Source: Peptoniphilus_B koenoeneniae
GTDB taxonomy: Bacteria; Bacillota; Clostridia; Tissierellales; Peptoniphilaceae
Length of the DNA: 64,000 bases
Assembly: GCF_030812875.1 (NCBI RefSeq)
Contig: NZ_JAUSTN010000007.1
Location: forward strand, 1-64,000
Direction: 5' to 3'
A program made the position numbers and the translations under genes. The notes under the pieces were generated by a model. That model did no database searches. It was not told where the DNA came from and was given only the letters and a program-made list of their open reading frames with translations. This document shows positions 43,762 to 53,192 of the stretch, in pieces (the stretch's first letter is position 1; the number at the start of each line of letters is the position of its first letter).

Positions 43762-44630
43762 TGAAGTCAAATGTATTTGATACTGCTCTTATTTTTGAAG
43801 GCGGGGGTATGAGAAATTCATACTCCGCAGGCATTTTAAACGTTCTTCTTGAAAAGGGAATTTATTTTGATTACGTATCAGGTATTTCTGCAGGCTCAAC
43901 TCATGTTTTTAACTATTTATTAAGGGATAGAATTCGTGCCAAGAGATCTTTCGTCGATTCTGTGAGAGATGAAAATGTTGCAGGCATAAAAAATCTTTTA
44001 AAGGGACAGGGCTTTTTTAATTCAGATTATATTTTTGAATCTTGGGATCCTTATCCTGATTCCATAATAAGCCTTGAAACGTTTTATGCAAATCCCGCAA
44101 AAATAAGAATTGGGGCTTTTAATGCCAACACAGGAAGAATGAAATATTGGAACAAAAGGCAACTTAATTCCATGGAAAAACTTAGAAAGGCCATAAGAGC
44201 TTCTTCGTCTTTACCCTATATTATGCAACCTACTGAGTTTGAAGGTCAGGTCTATTATGATGGAGGCCTGGGTTATGGAATAAGCCTGGATATGGCTTTA
44301 AGAGATGGCTACCAAAAAATTTTTGCTGTTTTAACAAGACCTGAAGGTTACAGAAAAGAGCCTATTAAGCATAAGGAATTAATAAAAAAATCCTTTAAAA
44401 GTTATCCTCATGTTGCTAATGCCATGATTACAAGATACAAGAGATATAACAGGGATTTGGACAGATTGGAAAAGTTAAAAGAAGAGGGAAAGGCCTATAT
44501 TGTCTATGCGAAAAACCAGGCGGTTGAAAGCACGGAAACAAATCTTTTCAAACTTCAGGACAATTATGAACAGGGATATTTTCAAGGCCTAAATGAATAT
44601 AGGGATTGGCTTGCCTTTTTAGGAATATAG
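43761..44630 (+). CDS. Patatin-like phospholipase family protein
   Basis: 289 residues. GGGMRNSYSAGILNVLLE is the oxyanion region, GISAGS holds the nucleophile Ser (about residue 44), and the catalytic Asp is in YDGGLGYG (about 172). It would hydrolyse acyl esters of lipids in the cytoplasm or at the membrane. The layout matches the YjjU-like bacterial subgroup. Coupled to trxB through TAATG. Confidence 0.88.
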   Translation: MKSNVFDTALIFEGGGMRNSYSAGILNVLLEKGIYFDYVSGISAGSTHVFNYLLRDRIRAKRSFVDSVRDENVAGIKNLLKGQGFFNSDYIFESWDPYPDSIISLETFYANPAKIRIGAFNANTGRMKYWNKRQLNSMEKLRKAIRASSSLPYIMQPTEFEGQVYYDGGLGYGISLDMALRDGYQKIFAVLTRPEGYRKEPIKHKELIKKSFKSYPHVANAMITRYKRYNRDLDRLEKLKEEGKAYIVYAKNQAVESTETNLFKLQDNYEQGYFQGLNEYRDWLAFLGI

Positions 44631-44677
44631 AAAAAATTGTGATATAATAAATTTAATTTAATCTTAGGAGTGATTTA

Positions 44678-46159
44678 ATGGACAAAGTAAGAGTTCGTTT
44701 TGCCCCAAGTCCTACAGGTTTTCTCCACATCGGAGGCCTAAGGACGGCTCTATATAATTATCTTTTCGCCAAACACAATAATGGCGATTTTATTTTGAGA
44801 ATAGAGGATACGGACAGAACAAGATATGTAGAAGGTGCCATAGAAAATTTAATTCAATCATTAAAATGGGCGGGAATAGAAGTTGATGAAGGAGTAATCC
44901 TAAACGAAGAAGGAAAACTTACAGAAAAGGGTCAATGCGGACCTTATATTCAATCAAACCGTCTTGATATTTACAAAAAATATGTAGATAAACTTATTGA
45001 ATCAGGTCATGCTTATTATTGTTTTTGCAGCAAGGAAAGACTTGATAATTTAAGAGAAGAACAAAGAATAAAGGGACAAGTCCCAAAATATGATGGAAGA
45101 TGTCGTTCAATTCCTATTGAAGAAGCTAAAAGAAGAATTGCTAATGGGGAAGAGTATGTAGTAAGACTTAAACTTCCAAGGAACAGATTTATAAAATTTC
45201 ATGACCTGGTAAGAGGGGATGTAACTATAAATACAGATGAAATTGATGATCAGGTTCTTATGAAAAGCGATGGTTTTCCAACTTACCACATGGCAGTTGT
45301 AGTTGACGATCATTTGATGAAGATTACCCATGTTGTTCGTGGTGAAGAATGGCTTGCTTCAACACCTAAGCATGTTTTCTTATATGAAGCTTTAGGTTGG
45401 GAAGCTCCGGAGTTTGTTCACCTTCCCACAGTATTAAATAAAAATCACAAGAAACTTTCAAAACGTGAAGGGGATGTCTCTGTTGAGGATTTCAAAAAGA
45501 GGGGATATTTACCGGAAGGACTTATAAATTATCTTGCTCTTGTAGGTTGGAGTCCGGAAGATGATGAAGAAATAATGACTTTAAAAGATTTAATTCCTAA
45601 ATTCAGCTTTGATAGAGTTGTAAAATCAGGGGGAATTTTTGATGTTGATAAACTTAACTGGGTCAACTCTCATTATATGAAAGACTATGATTTGGAAAAG
45701 TTATGTCAATTGGAAAAGCCTTATATGATTGAATCGGGTCTTATGACTGAAGAAGAAATTGACAATAATTTTGAATGGTTTAAGATTCTTGTGGAAACTG
45801 TTAGAGATGGTTTGGATAAGCTTGAAGATTTGCCTAAGGCAGTTCAATTTTTATTTGGCGATTTAAATGTAAAAGAAGAGAGTGCTCTTGAAGAACTAAA
45901 AAAAGACCATGTACTTCAATTAATAGATCAATTTATTGAAGAATTAAATTCCCTAGAAGAAGTTGACGATGAATTTTCAAGAACAGTTATGAAAAAAATT
46001 CAAAAGGCAACAGGAATTAAAGGGAAGGATTTATATATGCCTGTAAGAGCTGCTATAAGCGGAAATGTTCACGGACCGGAATTAAATAACATTATACTTT
46101 TACTTGGAAAAGAAAATCTTTTAAAAAGACTTAATTCAAGTAAAAAATATTTGAAATAA
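44678..46159 (+). CDS. gltX: Glutamyl-tRNA synthetase
   Basis: 493 residues, class I. The HIGH motif is FAPSPTGFLHIGGLRTALYN (residues 7-26) and the KMSKS equivalent is KKLSKREG (about 254-261). It charges tRNA-Glu. Length and motifs are normal. TATAAT (44642-44647) and AGGAG precede it. Confidence 0.96.
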   Translation: MDKVRVRFAPSPTGFLHIGGLRTALYNYLFAKHNNGDFILRIEDTDRTRYVEGAIENLIQSLKWAGIEVDEGVILNEEGKLTEKGQCGPYIQSNRLDIYKKYVDKLIESGHAYYCFCSKERLDNLREEQRIKGQVPKYDGRCRSIPIEEAKRRIANGEEYVVRLKLPRNRFIKFHDLVRGDVTINTDEIDDQVLMKSDGFPTYHMAVVVDDHLMKITHVVRGEEWLASTPKHVFLYEALGWEAPEFVHLPTVLNKNHKKLSKREGDVSVEDFKKRGYLPEGLINYLALVGWSPEDDEEIMTLKDLIPKFSFDRVVKSGGIFDVDKLNWVNSHYMKDYDLEKLCQLEKPYMIESGLMTEEEIDNNFEWFKILVETVRDGLDKLEDLPKAVQFLFGDLNVKEESALEELKKDHVLQLIDQFIEELNSLEEVDDEFSRTVMKKIQKATGIKGKDLYMPVRAAISGNVHGPELNNIILLLGKENLLKRLNSSKKYLK

Positions 46160-46164
46160 AAATA

Positions 46165-46200
46165 AACTTTACCCTAGATAAACTGGGGTAAAGTTTTTTT
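46165..46200 (+). terminator. Intrinsic terminator of gltX
   Basis: AACTTTACCC and GGGTAAAGTT pair, then seven T. It abuts the stop of the convergent unknown gene. Confidence 0.88.
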
Positions 46201-46864
46201 ATTTGTCAAATTTTTTAATATTTGCATTTTCTTTTAAAGTGCCATAAGTTTCTTCCAAACTTTTTACCATAAATTTTAATTCATCAATTTCCTCTTTTGA
46301 AAATTCAAGGGGTATGTCATGTAAATTGTTTGTTAAAGTTTTAATTTCATCTTTTTTAATTTCGATTTCTTTTTTATAGTTAAAATCCTTTTTTAAAACA
46401 CAGGACCTTATTAAATTATTATTTTGAATTTTTATAAGCTCTTGTAAATTTAAGTCTTCTGTATATTTTTTAAAGTTTTCCCAAATTACAAATTCTTCTT
46501 CTTTCAAGTCATATTCATAGGGATTAAAGAGGTTTATTATTTCTTTAATAACTTTTTCAAATTTTTGACTATCCAGGTTTAATAGAGAGTCAACTTTTTC
46601 TAAATACAAATTATTTTCATCAATTTTAAGAAACTCTCTTGCAAGATTTTTTTCCTGCTTTAAATTTAAACTTAAATTTTTATTTAAATCCATTCTTAAA
46701 ACTTGACAAAGGGTTTGGAGTTCAAAAATTTTCATTTTATATTGGTCATAAATTTTCGTATAAAAAGCCCTTCTTATAGGAATTAAAACATCTTTTAAAA
46801 AAATCTTATCAGATAAAAGTTCCCTATATAAAAAGGCTTCCATTGTAAGTTTAGCTTTATCCAT
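46199..46864 (-). CDS. Unrecognised helical protein
   Basis: 221 residues, no signal peptide, rich in Leu, Lys, Glu and Asn, predicted almost wholly helical with coiled-coil-like stretches at both ends (for example around 45-80 and 160-215). I recognise no family. AAAGGATG lies before the ATG. It is alone, convergent to gltX and divergent from murB. A real gene is likely because of its length and ribosome site. Confidence 0.65.
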   Translation of the reverse strand: MDKAKLTMEAFLYRELLSDKIFLKDVLIPIRRAFYTKIYDQYKMKIFELQTLCQVLRMDLNKNLSLNLKQEKNLAREFLKIDENNLYLEKVDSLLNLDSQKFEKVIKEIINLFNPYEYDLKEEEFVIWENFKKYTEDLNLQELIKIQNNNLIRSCVLKKDFNYKKEIEIKKDEIKTLTNNLHDIPLEFSKEEIDELKFMVKSLEETYGTLKENANIKKFDK

Positions 46865-46930
46865 AAAATCATCCTTTCTTTAACTTATTACCCATTTTAA
46901 TGTTATAATTAATATGTATGAGGTGAATTA

Positions 46931-47812
46931 ATGTTTGAAAAATTCGGAAAAGTTCTTTTAAATGAAGGACTTTATAAATATACATCTTTTGGTATTGGCG
47001 GACCTGCAGATATACTCTTGTTCCCTAAAGACGAAAATTCATTAATAGAAGCAATAAAAACAGCAAAGAATGAAGGAATTCCCATTACTGTTCTTGGTAA
47101 TTGCACAAATGTTTTAATTAGGGATGGAGGAATAAGAGGTCTTGTTATAATGCTTAAAAATACCTTTAATGAAATTAAAGTAAAGGATAATTTAATTTCA
47201 GCTGAGGGAGGGGCAACTCTTAAAAAAGCTGCTCAAATTGCTTATGAAAATTCTCTTTCAAATATGGAGTTTGCTCATGGAATTCCCGGATCTATAGGTG
47301 GAGCTATGATTATGAATGCTGGAGCCTATGAGGGAGAAATGAAAGACATTGTAAAAAGTGTAAGGCTTTTAACTAAAGATTTTAAAATTATTGAGGTAAA
47401 CAATGAGGATATGGATTTTGTTTACAGAAATTCAAGAGCTTTAAAAAATGAAGAAATTGTCCTTTCTGCAACTTTTGAACTAAAAAAAGGCGACAAATCT
47501 TTGATTAAAGAAAAAATGGAGGATTTTGACAATAGGAGAAAGTCTAAACAACCTCTTGAACTTAGAAGTTGCGGTTCTACTTTTAAAAGACCTCAGGGAT
47601 ATTTTGCCGGAAAGTTAATAGATGATTCTGGATTAAGGGGTTTTAGATATAAAAACTGTGGAGTAAGTGAAAAGCACTGCGGTTTTATTGTAAATTATGG
47701 AGATTCCAGTGCCAAGGACATTTTAAAAGTTATAGAAATTGTAAGAAAAGTTGTTTTTGATAATTTTGGGGTTGAACTGGAAAGAGAACTTAAAGTTATT
47801 GGGGTGGATTGA
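46931..47812 (+). CDS. murB: UDP-N-acetylenolpyruvoylglucosamine reductase
   Basis: 293 residues, type II MurB. FAD-binding YTSFGIGGPADILLFP and GIPGSIGGAMIMNAGAYEGEM are diagnostic; the catalytic Ser sits in LRSCGSTFKRP (about 219-229). It makes UDP-MurNAc for peptidoglycan. TATAAT (46903 region) and GAGGTG precede the ATG. Ends overlapping rapZ. Confidence 0.95.
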   Translation: MFEKFGKVLLNEGLYKYTSFGIGGPADILLFPKDENSLIEAIKTAKNEGIPITVLGNCTNVLIRDGGIRGLVIMLKNTFNEIKVKDNLISAEGGATLKKAAQIAYENSLSNMEFAHGIPGSIGGAMIMNAGAYEGEMKDIVKSVRLLTKDFKIIEVNNEDMDFVYRNSRALKNEEIVLSATFELKKGDKSLIKEKMEDFDNRRKSKQPLELRSCGSTFKRPQGYFAGKLIDDSGLRGFRYKNCGVSEKHCGFIVNYGDSSAKDILKVIEIVRKVVFDNFGVELERELKVIGVD

Positions 47813-48645
47813 TGGAAATAATTATTATAACTGGCATGAGTGGTGCTGGAAAATCTGAAGTTCTTAATATTATGGAAGACTTGGGATATTTTTCCATGGA
47901 CAATCTTCCTCCGGAGCTTTTACCAAAGTTTGCCGAAATTGCCAAGTCTTCTCCGGTGGACAAGGTGGCTGCTGTAGTTGATTTAAGAAGTGGAGAATTT
48001 TTTAAAAATTTTTCCAGTTCTCTTGAAGTCTTAAGATCTTTAAATGTAACTTATAAAATTGTCTTTCTTGAAGCAAGTGAGGGAGTTATTATCAAGAGAT
48101 ACAAGGAGAGAAGAAGGCCCCATCCCCTTGATAAATCCATTGTTGCAGGTTACAGAAAAGAAAAGACCTTGCTTGAAGAAATAAGAAAAAGAAGCGATTA
48201 TATTATTGATTCTTCGAATAAAAAGACAAGCGAATTAAAGTTTGAAATTACAAATTTATTTAAAACAAGAAAAAGTGATTTTACAGTTTCCGTTGTTTCT
48301 TTTGGATTTAAAAACGGAATTTTAAAGGATGCGGACCTAGTTTTTGATGTTAGATTTTTACCTAATCCCTTCTATATAGAGGAACTTAAAGAATTTAGCG
48401 GAGAGGAAAAGCCTGTAAAAGATTTTGTAATGAAGTGGGAAGTTACTCAAAAGTTTATTGACAAGTGCGTAGATATGTTGGACTTTTTAATTCCAAATTA
48501 TAAGAAAGAGGGCAAGACTATAATAGTAGTTGCTTTCGGATGCACAGGAGGATTTCACAGGTCTGTTGCAATAGCAAATGAAGTGGGAAAAAGACTAAGT
48601 GACCTGGGCCATAGCGTTGAAGTTTCCCATAGAGATAAGGTTTAA
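47812..48645 (+). CDS. rapZ: RapZ/YvcJ-type nucleotide-binding protein
   Basis: 277 residues. Walker A GMSGAGKSE (residues 7-15) and the C-terminal block GCTGGFHRSVAIANEV are typical. In Gram-positives the protein binds GTP/ATP and is linked to cell-wall precursor sensing and competence. The neighbour murB is a common partner. The ATG at 47812 shares a base with the murB stop; a TTG one codon earlier is less likely. Confidence 0.93.
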   Translation: MEIIIITGMSGAGKSEVLNIMEDLGYFSMDNLPPELLPKFAEIAKSSPVDKVAAVVDLRSGEFFKNFSSSLEVLRSLNVTYKIVFLEASEGVIIKRYKERRRPHPLDKSIVAGYRKEKTLLEEIRKRSDYIIDSSNKKTSELKFEITNLFKTRKSDFTVSVVSFGFKNGILKDADLVFDVRFLPNPFYIEELKEFSGEEKPVKDFVMKWEVTQKFIDKCVDMLDFLIPNYKKEGKTIIVVAFGCTGGFHRSVAIANEVGKRLSDLGHSVEVSHRDKV

Positions 48646-48679
48646 AATTTATTTAAAATAAAGTATAATAAAGGAAATT

Positions 48680-49195
48680 ATGACTGAGTATTGGGATATT
48701 TACAATAAAAATGGAAAAAAAAAGTATAAAGTTGTAAAAAAGGGCTCACCTCTTTTGTCAGGAGAGTATCATATTATAGTTGAAGGTTGGATAAGGACCG
48801 GCAAGGAAACTTATTTGATTCAAAAACGCTCAAAGAGAAAAAAATCTTTTGGAGGAATGTGGTATTGTTCTGTTGGAGGGTCTGTTATTAGCGGAGAAGA
48901 ACCTATTGACGGACTTTTGCGTGAAACAAAAGAAGAACTTGGCATAGACTTAGATAGGGATAAAATATATTTAAAGAGAATTATCAGAGAGAATAGCGGA
49001 ATCTTTTATATTTATCTTATAGATATGAATGTAAATCTTGAAGATGTAAAACTTCAGGAAGAAGAGGTTGAAGATGCAAAAATTGCTTCAGTTGATGAAA
49101 TTTTTAGGATGATAGATGAAGGAATTTTACTTAATCTCAGTTATTACAGAGATTTTTTCAACTCTGCTGAAAAATTAATAGAAGCGAAAAAATAG
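48680..49195 (+). CDS. NUDIX hydrolase (YfcD/IDI-like)
   Basis: 171 residues. The Nudix box is complete (GGSVISGEEPIDGLLRETKE then ELGI, about residues 64-88), preceded by LIQKRSKRKKSFGGMWY as in the isopentenyl-diphosphate-isomerase-like or YfcD subgroup. Substrate unknown. AAAGGA lies before the ATG. Its last codons overlap the start of the cysS T-box leader. Confidence 0.85.
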   Translation: MTEYWDIYNKNGKKKYKVVKKGSPLLSGEYHIIVEGWIRTGKETYLIQKRSKRKKSFGGMWYCSVGGSVISGEEPIDGLLRETKEELGIDLDRDKIYLKRIIRENSGIFYIYLIDMNVNLEDVKLQEEEVEDAKIASVDEIFRMIDEGILLNLSYYRDFFNSAEKLIEAKK

Positions 49196-49348
49196 AAAAA
49201 GGTCAAAAGCCTTGTTACAAAGAGAGAACATCCCTTGGTGAAAGATGTTTTGGCAAGTTTTGACAGATGCGTCTATTTTGCTTATAGCGGGAGCTTTATC
49301 TAAATGAATTTGAGTGGAATCGTCTCTTTGGGACGATTATTTTTTTTA
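49181..49348 (+). promoter_or_regulatory. T-box leader of cysS (Cys specifier UGC)
   Basis: Stem I can be drawn from the sequence. The lower helix AAGC/AAAATAGA (49182-49196) pairs with TCTATTTT-GCTT (49272-49283); the upper helix GTCAAAA (49202-49208) pairs with TTTTGAC (49258-49264). The loop between them on the 3' side, AGATGCG, contains TGC (49268-49270), a cysteine codon. The apical hairpin ACATC/GATGT carries the GGTG loop, and AGAGA lies on the 5' side. Near the end, GAGTGGAATCG is the T-box element, overlapping a terminator AATCGTC/GACGATT with T run (49318-49347). It should sense uncharged tRNA-Cys and turn on cysS. Confidence 0.88.
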
Positions 49349-49364
49349 AAATTTAGGAGGTATC

Positions 49365-50753
49365 ATGAAACTATATAATACACTTACAAGAAAAAAAGAA
49401 GAATTTAAACCTATAGAGCCAGGCCATGTGAGAATGTATAATTGTGGCCCAACAGTATACAATTTTATCCACGTAGGAAATGCCAGACCCCTTGTAATTT
49501 TTGATACTTTAAGAAGATATTTCATATACAAGGGCCTTGAAGTAAAATTTGTTGTTAATTTTACTGATATTGACGATAAGATGATAAAAAAAGCCAATGA
49601 AGAAGGAGTGCAAGTTTCAGATATAGCCGACAGGTATATAAAAGAGTTTAAAGTTGATGCAAATGGCTTGCATTTATACGATTATGAAACTATAAATCCC
49701 AGAGCTACTCATATGATAAAGGAAATGGTTGAATTTATAGACACTCTTGTAAAAAAAGGTGCAGCTTATGAATCAAACGGTGATGTTTACTTTGATATAA
49801 CAAAGGCTAAAGACTACGGAAAGCTTTCAAAAAAGAATATTGAAGAATTAATGTCTGGAGCTAGGATTGATGTGAGTGAACATAAAAAACATCCAGGAGA
49901 TTTTGCTCTTTGGAAGGCAAAAAAAGAAGGAGAACCCTATTGGGATTCACCTTGGTCTCAAGGTAGACCGGGTTGGCACATAGAATGCTCTGTAATGGCT
50001 AAGACTATCCTTGGAGATACTATTGACATTCACTCAGGAGGAGAAGATTTACAATTTCCTCATCATGAAAATGAAATTGCTCAAAGTGAAACTTGTAACG
50101 GAGTGCCCTTTGCAAGATTTTGGCTTCACAACGGTATGATTACAGTTGACAATGAAAAGATGAGTAAGAGTAAGGGAAATTTCTTCACAATTCGTGAAGT
50201 TTCAAAGGAATTTGATCTTGAAGTTTTAAGATATTTTCTTTTAACTGCCAACTATAGAAATCCTATTAATTTTTCAAGAGACATAATGGATCAATGTAAA
50301 AATGCTTTGCAAAGAATCTATAACGCAAAAGAAGAACTTGAAAATTTAATGAAAGACGCAAAGGAAGGTATAGAATCTAAAAACTTGAAAGAAAAATTGG
50401 AAGAAGAAAGAAAATTCTTTGAAGCTTCCATGGAAGATGATATAAATACGGCAGACGCTTTAACGGCAATATTTAACATAGTAAAAATAATAAATACTGA
50501 TCTTAATGAAAATTCAAGTAAGGAAGATCTTTTACTTGCACAAAATTATTTAATGAAACTTACAAAAGTTTTGGGAATCCTCGAAATGGAAAAAGAAGAC
50601 ATTGACTCAGAAGTTGAAAATCTTATAAAAGAAAGAGAAGATGCGAGAAAAAATAAAGATTTTGCAAAGGCTGACCAAATAAGAGATAAACTTAAAGAGA
50701 TGGGAATTGAAATAAAAGATTCAAGGAATGGAACCAAGTGGACGAGAATTTAA
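49365..50753 (+). CDS. cysS: Cysteinyl-tRNA synthetase
   Basis: 462 residues, class I. YNCGPTVYNFIHVGNARP contains the first zinc Cys and the HIGH variant HVGN; WHIECSVMA gives the second Cys and HHENE another ligand region. KMSKS is EKMSKSKGNF (about 265). It is controlled by the T-box leader. Its end overlaps mrnC by 16 bases. Confidence 0.97.
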   Translation: MKLYNTLTRKKEEFKPIEPGHVRMYNCGPTVYNFIHVGNARPLVIFDTLRRYFIYKGLEVKFVVNFTDIDDKMIKKANEEGVQVSDIADRYIKEFKVDANGLHLYDYETINPRATHMIKEMVEFIDTLVKKGAAYESNGDVYFDITKAKDYGKLSKKNIEELMSGARIDVSEHKKHPGDFALWKAKKEGEPYWDSPWSQGRPGWHIECSVMAKTILGDTIDIHSGGEDLQFPHHENEIAQSETCNGVPFARFWLHNGMITVDNEKMSKSKGNFFTIREVSKEFDLEVLRYFLLTANYRNPINFSRDIMDQCKNALQRIYNAKEELENLMKDAKEGIESKNLKEKLEEERKFFEASMEDDINTADALTAIFNIVKIINTDLNENSSKEDLLLAQNYLMKLTKVLGILEMEKEDIDSEVENLIKEREDARKNKDFAKADQIRDKLKEMGIEIKDSRNGTKWTRI

Positions 50754-51154
50754 ATATTTTTTTAAGTAAGGGAAAAATTTTAACAAAGGACCAGGCAAGG
50801 CAATATTCACCCCTTGCCCTTGCCTTTATAGGCGATGGAGTTTATGAACTTTTTATCCGCACAAAAGTTTTAAATAAAAATAAAAAAGCCTCAACTCTTC
50901 ATCGAGAATCGGCAAGAGAGGTAAAAGCTTCAGCTCAAGCAAGAAAAATCCTGGAAATCATGGATTTGTTAGAAGAAGATGAAATTTATATTTTTAAAAG
51001 AGGCCGCAATGCAAAGCCCCACACCATGGCCAAAAATGCCAGCGTCATAGATTATAAAAATGCCACAGGCCTTGAAGCCCTATTTGGATATTTATATTTA
51101 ACAGGGCAAGACTTAAGAATGTCACAATTAATTGATTTGATGGAGGAAAAATGA
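50738..51154 (+). CDS. mrnC: Mini-ribonuclease III
   Basis: 138 residues, RNase III catalytic domain only (no double-strand RNA-binding domain), with SPLALAFIGDGVYELFIR carrying the catalytic Asp. It matures 23S rRNA ends. A GTG start at 50738 lies in the cysS 3' end and follows AAGGAATGG. Its place after cysS is conserved in Firmicutes. Confidence 0.93.
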   Translation: MDENLNIFLSKGKILTKDQARQYSPLALAFIGDGVYELFIRTKVLNKNKKASTLHRESAREVKASAQARKILEIMDLLEEDEIYIFKRGRNAKPHTMAKNASVIDYKNATGLEALFGYLYLTGQDLRMSQLIDLMEEK

Positions 51155-51918
51155 AAGTTGAAATAATAGCACATACACCTGATCCTGACCTTTTAATAGC
51201 TCAAGCAGCAAAGCTTTGCTATTCAAAAGTCGGGGTAGATGAAATAAAAGAAAAGTTAGATAAGGAAGCAACGGAAAAATTTATAAAAATGCTTATGGGA
51301 TTTTCTCACGTTTCACCCCTTGAACATGTAAGCTTTACCTTTGCAGTAGAAGGGGTCTCAAGAACTTTAAGTCATCAATTGGTAAGACATAGAATTGCCA
51401 GCTACTCTCAACAATCCCAAAGATATGTGGAGCTTAACAACTTTGAATATATAGTGCCTCCCAAAATTGCAAAAAATAAAGAAGCTTTAAAAATATTTAA
51501 AGAGACAATGGAAAATGACAAAGAGGCCTATAGAAAAATCTCTGAACTTTTAATAAAAGATAATGCTCAAAAATATATTGCAGAAGGTATGGAAGAAGAA
51601 AAGGCAAAAAAATCCGCCACAAAGGAATCTATAGAAGATGCAAGATATGTATTTCCAAACGCCTGCGAAACAAAACTTGTCTTCACAATGAACGTGAGAA
51701 GTCTTCTTCACTTTTTAGAACTTAGATGTTGCAACAGAGCTCAGTGGGAAATAAGAGATTTAGCAACTAAGATGCTTGAAGAACTCAAAAAAATAAGTCC
51801 TGTAATCTTTAAAGATGCAGGTCCCGGATGTGTAAAAGGACCATGTCCTGAAGGAAAAATGACTTGCGGAAAAATAAATGAAGTAAGGGAAAAATTTAGA
51901 AATTTAGGTGTAAAATGA
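51151..51918 (+). CDS. thyX: Flavin-dependent thymidylate synthase
   Basis: 255 residues. The ThyX motif RHRxxSxxxxSxR is seen as RHRIASYSQQSQR (about 78-90), and CNRAQWEIR carries C-terminal substrate-site residues. It makes dTMP using reduced FAD and methylene-tetrahydrofolate, replacing ThyA. ATGA overlap with mrnC; GGAGG before the ATG. Confidence 0.95.
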   Translation: MKVEIIAHTPDPDLLIAQAAKLCYSKVGVDEIKEKLDKEATEKFIKMLMGFSHVSPLEHVSFTFAVEGVSRTLSHQLVRHRIASYSQQSQRYVELNNFEYIVPPKIAKNKEALKIFKETMENDKEAYRKISELLIKDNAQKYIAEGMEEEKAKKSATKESIEDARYVFPNACETKLVFTMNVRSLLHFLELRCCNRAQWEIRDLATKMLEELKKISPVIFKDAGPGCVKGPCPEGKMTCGKINEVREKFRNLGVK

Positions 51919-52634
51919 CTTATATATATGGAAGAAACGCAGTAATAGAAGCCTTAAAAGCAAAAAAAGTCGACAAACTTTACGCTCTTAAAAATTTATC
52001 AGGATCAGCAAATAAAATATTTGCCATGGCAAGAGAAGAAAAAGTAGTCTTGACTGAATGCGATAAGAAAAAAATATTTGAAATGGTAGGAGATGTAAAC
52101 CATCAAGGCATAGTTGCCCTTGTAAGTCAATTCGACTATACAGATTTAGATGAAATGATAGAAGAAGCAAAGGCAAAAGACCAAACAATTCGCCTTATTA
52201 TCCTTGATGAAATAGAAGATCCCTATAATTTCGGAGCCATAGCAAGAAGTGTAGAGGCAGCAGGCTTTACAGGAATAATAATTCCAAAGAGAAGATCTGC
52301 CTTAGTAAATGATGCAGTCTATAAATCCTCAGCAGGGGCCATAGAGCGTGTAAAAGTATCAAGAGTAGTAAACCTATCACAAACAATAGAAAAGCTTAAA
52401 GAAAAGGGCGTGTGGGTTTATGGAGCAGATATGGAAGGGGACTCCATATATGAAAGCGACTTGCGAGGGAATATATGCCTTGTAATAGGAAATGAAGGAA
52501 AAGGTCTTGGCCACAGCGTAGAAAAAAATTGTGACCAAATAATTTCCATACCCATGAAAGGAAATATAAACTCTCTTAATGCTTCATGTGCAGCTGCAAT
52601 AATGATATTTGAAGTAATGAGACAAGCAAAATGA
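51915..52634 (+). CDS. rlmB: 23S rRNA (guanosine-2'-O-)-methyltransferase RlmB / TrmH family
   Basis: 239 residues, SPOUT class. N-terminal substrate-binding domain (YIYGRNAVIEALKAKKVDKLY) followed by the knotted catalytic domain with LDEIEDPYNFGAIARS, IGNEGKGL and IPMKGNINSLNAS, the three TrmH motifs. It probably methylates G2251 of 23S rRNA. Overlaps thyX and rae1 by 4 bases each. Confidence 0.93.
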   Translation: MTYIYGRNAVIEALKAKKVDKLYALKNLSGSANKIFAMAREEKVVLTECDKKKIFEMVGDVNHQGIVALVSQFDYTDLDEMIEEAKAKDQTIRLIILDEIEDPYNFGAIARSVEAAGFTGIIIPKRRSALVNDAVYKSSAGAIERVKVSRVVNLSQTIEKLKEKGVWVYGADMEGDSIYESDLRGNICLVIGNEGKGLGHSVEKNCDQIISIPMKGNINSLNASCAAAIMIFEVMRQAK

Positions 52635-53149
52635 AAATTTATAAAAAGAACAGGAAGTATCTCTTTGTAGATGGATACAATATATTGAACCACATACAAA
52701 AACTTAAAGAAATATCAGTTCAGGACTTGGAGCTGGCAAGAGAACTTTTAATGGATATGTTGGCTGAACACAGTAACGTAACAGGTGAATATATAATCCT
52801 GGTCTTTGACGGTTATAAAGTAAAAAAATCTCCCGGCTCAACCTTTCATAGAAAGGGCATAGACGTAGTATTTACAAAAGAATTTGAAACTGCAGACGCC
52901 TATATAGAACATGAACTTGATAAAATAGGAAGACTTCACACAGTAAGAGTAGCAACATCAGACAACATGGAGCAGCAACTTATTTTATCAAGAGGTGGGA
53001 CTAGGCTTTCTGCAAGAGAACTGGAAAATGAAATCCTCGAAGGCAAAAAGAAAATAAAAAGAAAAACAAAAGAACTTAAAAAAGATAAAATAAACACCAT
53101 GACAAGACACATGGAATTATTAGAAAAATTAAAGGACGAGTATCAATGA
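52631..53149 (+). CDS. rae1: Ribosome-associated NYN-domain endoribonuclease Rae1 (YacP)
   Basis: 172 residues. The NYN (PIN-like) domain begins LFVDGYNILNHI with the catalytic Asp and carries YIILVFDGYK and VATSDNMEQQLILSRG. In Bacillus, YacP enters the ribosomal A site and cuts certain mRNAs. It closes the cysS-mrnC-thyX-rlmB-rae1 series as in other Firmicutes. C-terminus is a basic helix. Confidence 0.9.
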   Translation: MKIYKKNRKYLFVDGYNILNHIQKLKEISVQDLELARELLMDMLAEHSNVTGEYIILVFDGYKVKKSPGSTFHRKGIDVVFTKEFETADAYIEHELDKIGRLHTVRVATSDNMEQQLILSRGGTRLSARELENEILEGKKKIKRKTKELKKDKINTMTRHMELLEKLKDEYQ

Positions 53150-53154
53150 AAAGA

Positions 53155-53183
53155 TTGACAAACTTGTCCTTTAAAATTAAAAT
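53155..53183 (+). promoter_or_regulatory. Promoter of tRNA-Thr
   Basis: TTGACA (53155-53160), 17 bases, TAAAAT (53178-53183), 9 bases before the mature tRNA 5' end. Confidence 0.7.
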
Positions 53184-53192
53184 ATAGCTAAT

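Noticed and set aside
49202..49264. Lys specifier (AAG) in the T-box leader
   Set aside because: The AAG would fall in a small bulge of the upper helix; extending stem I to 49182 puts TGC in the internal loop at the expected place, agreeing with the downstream cysS.
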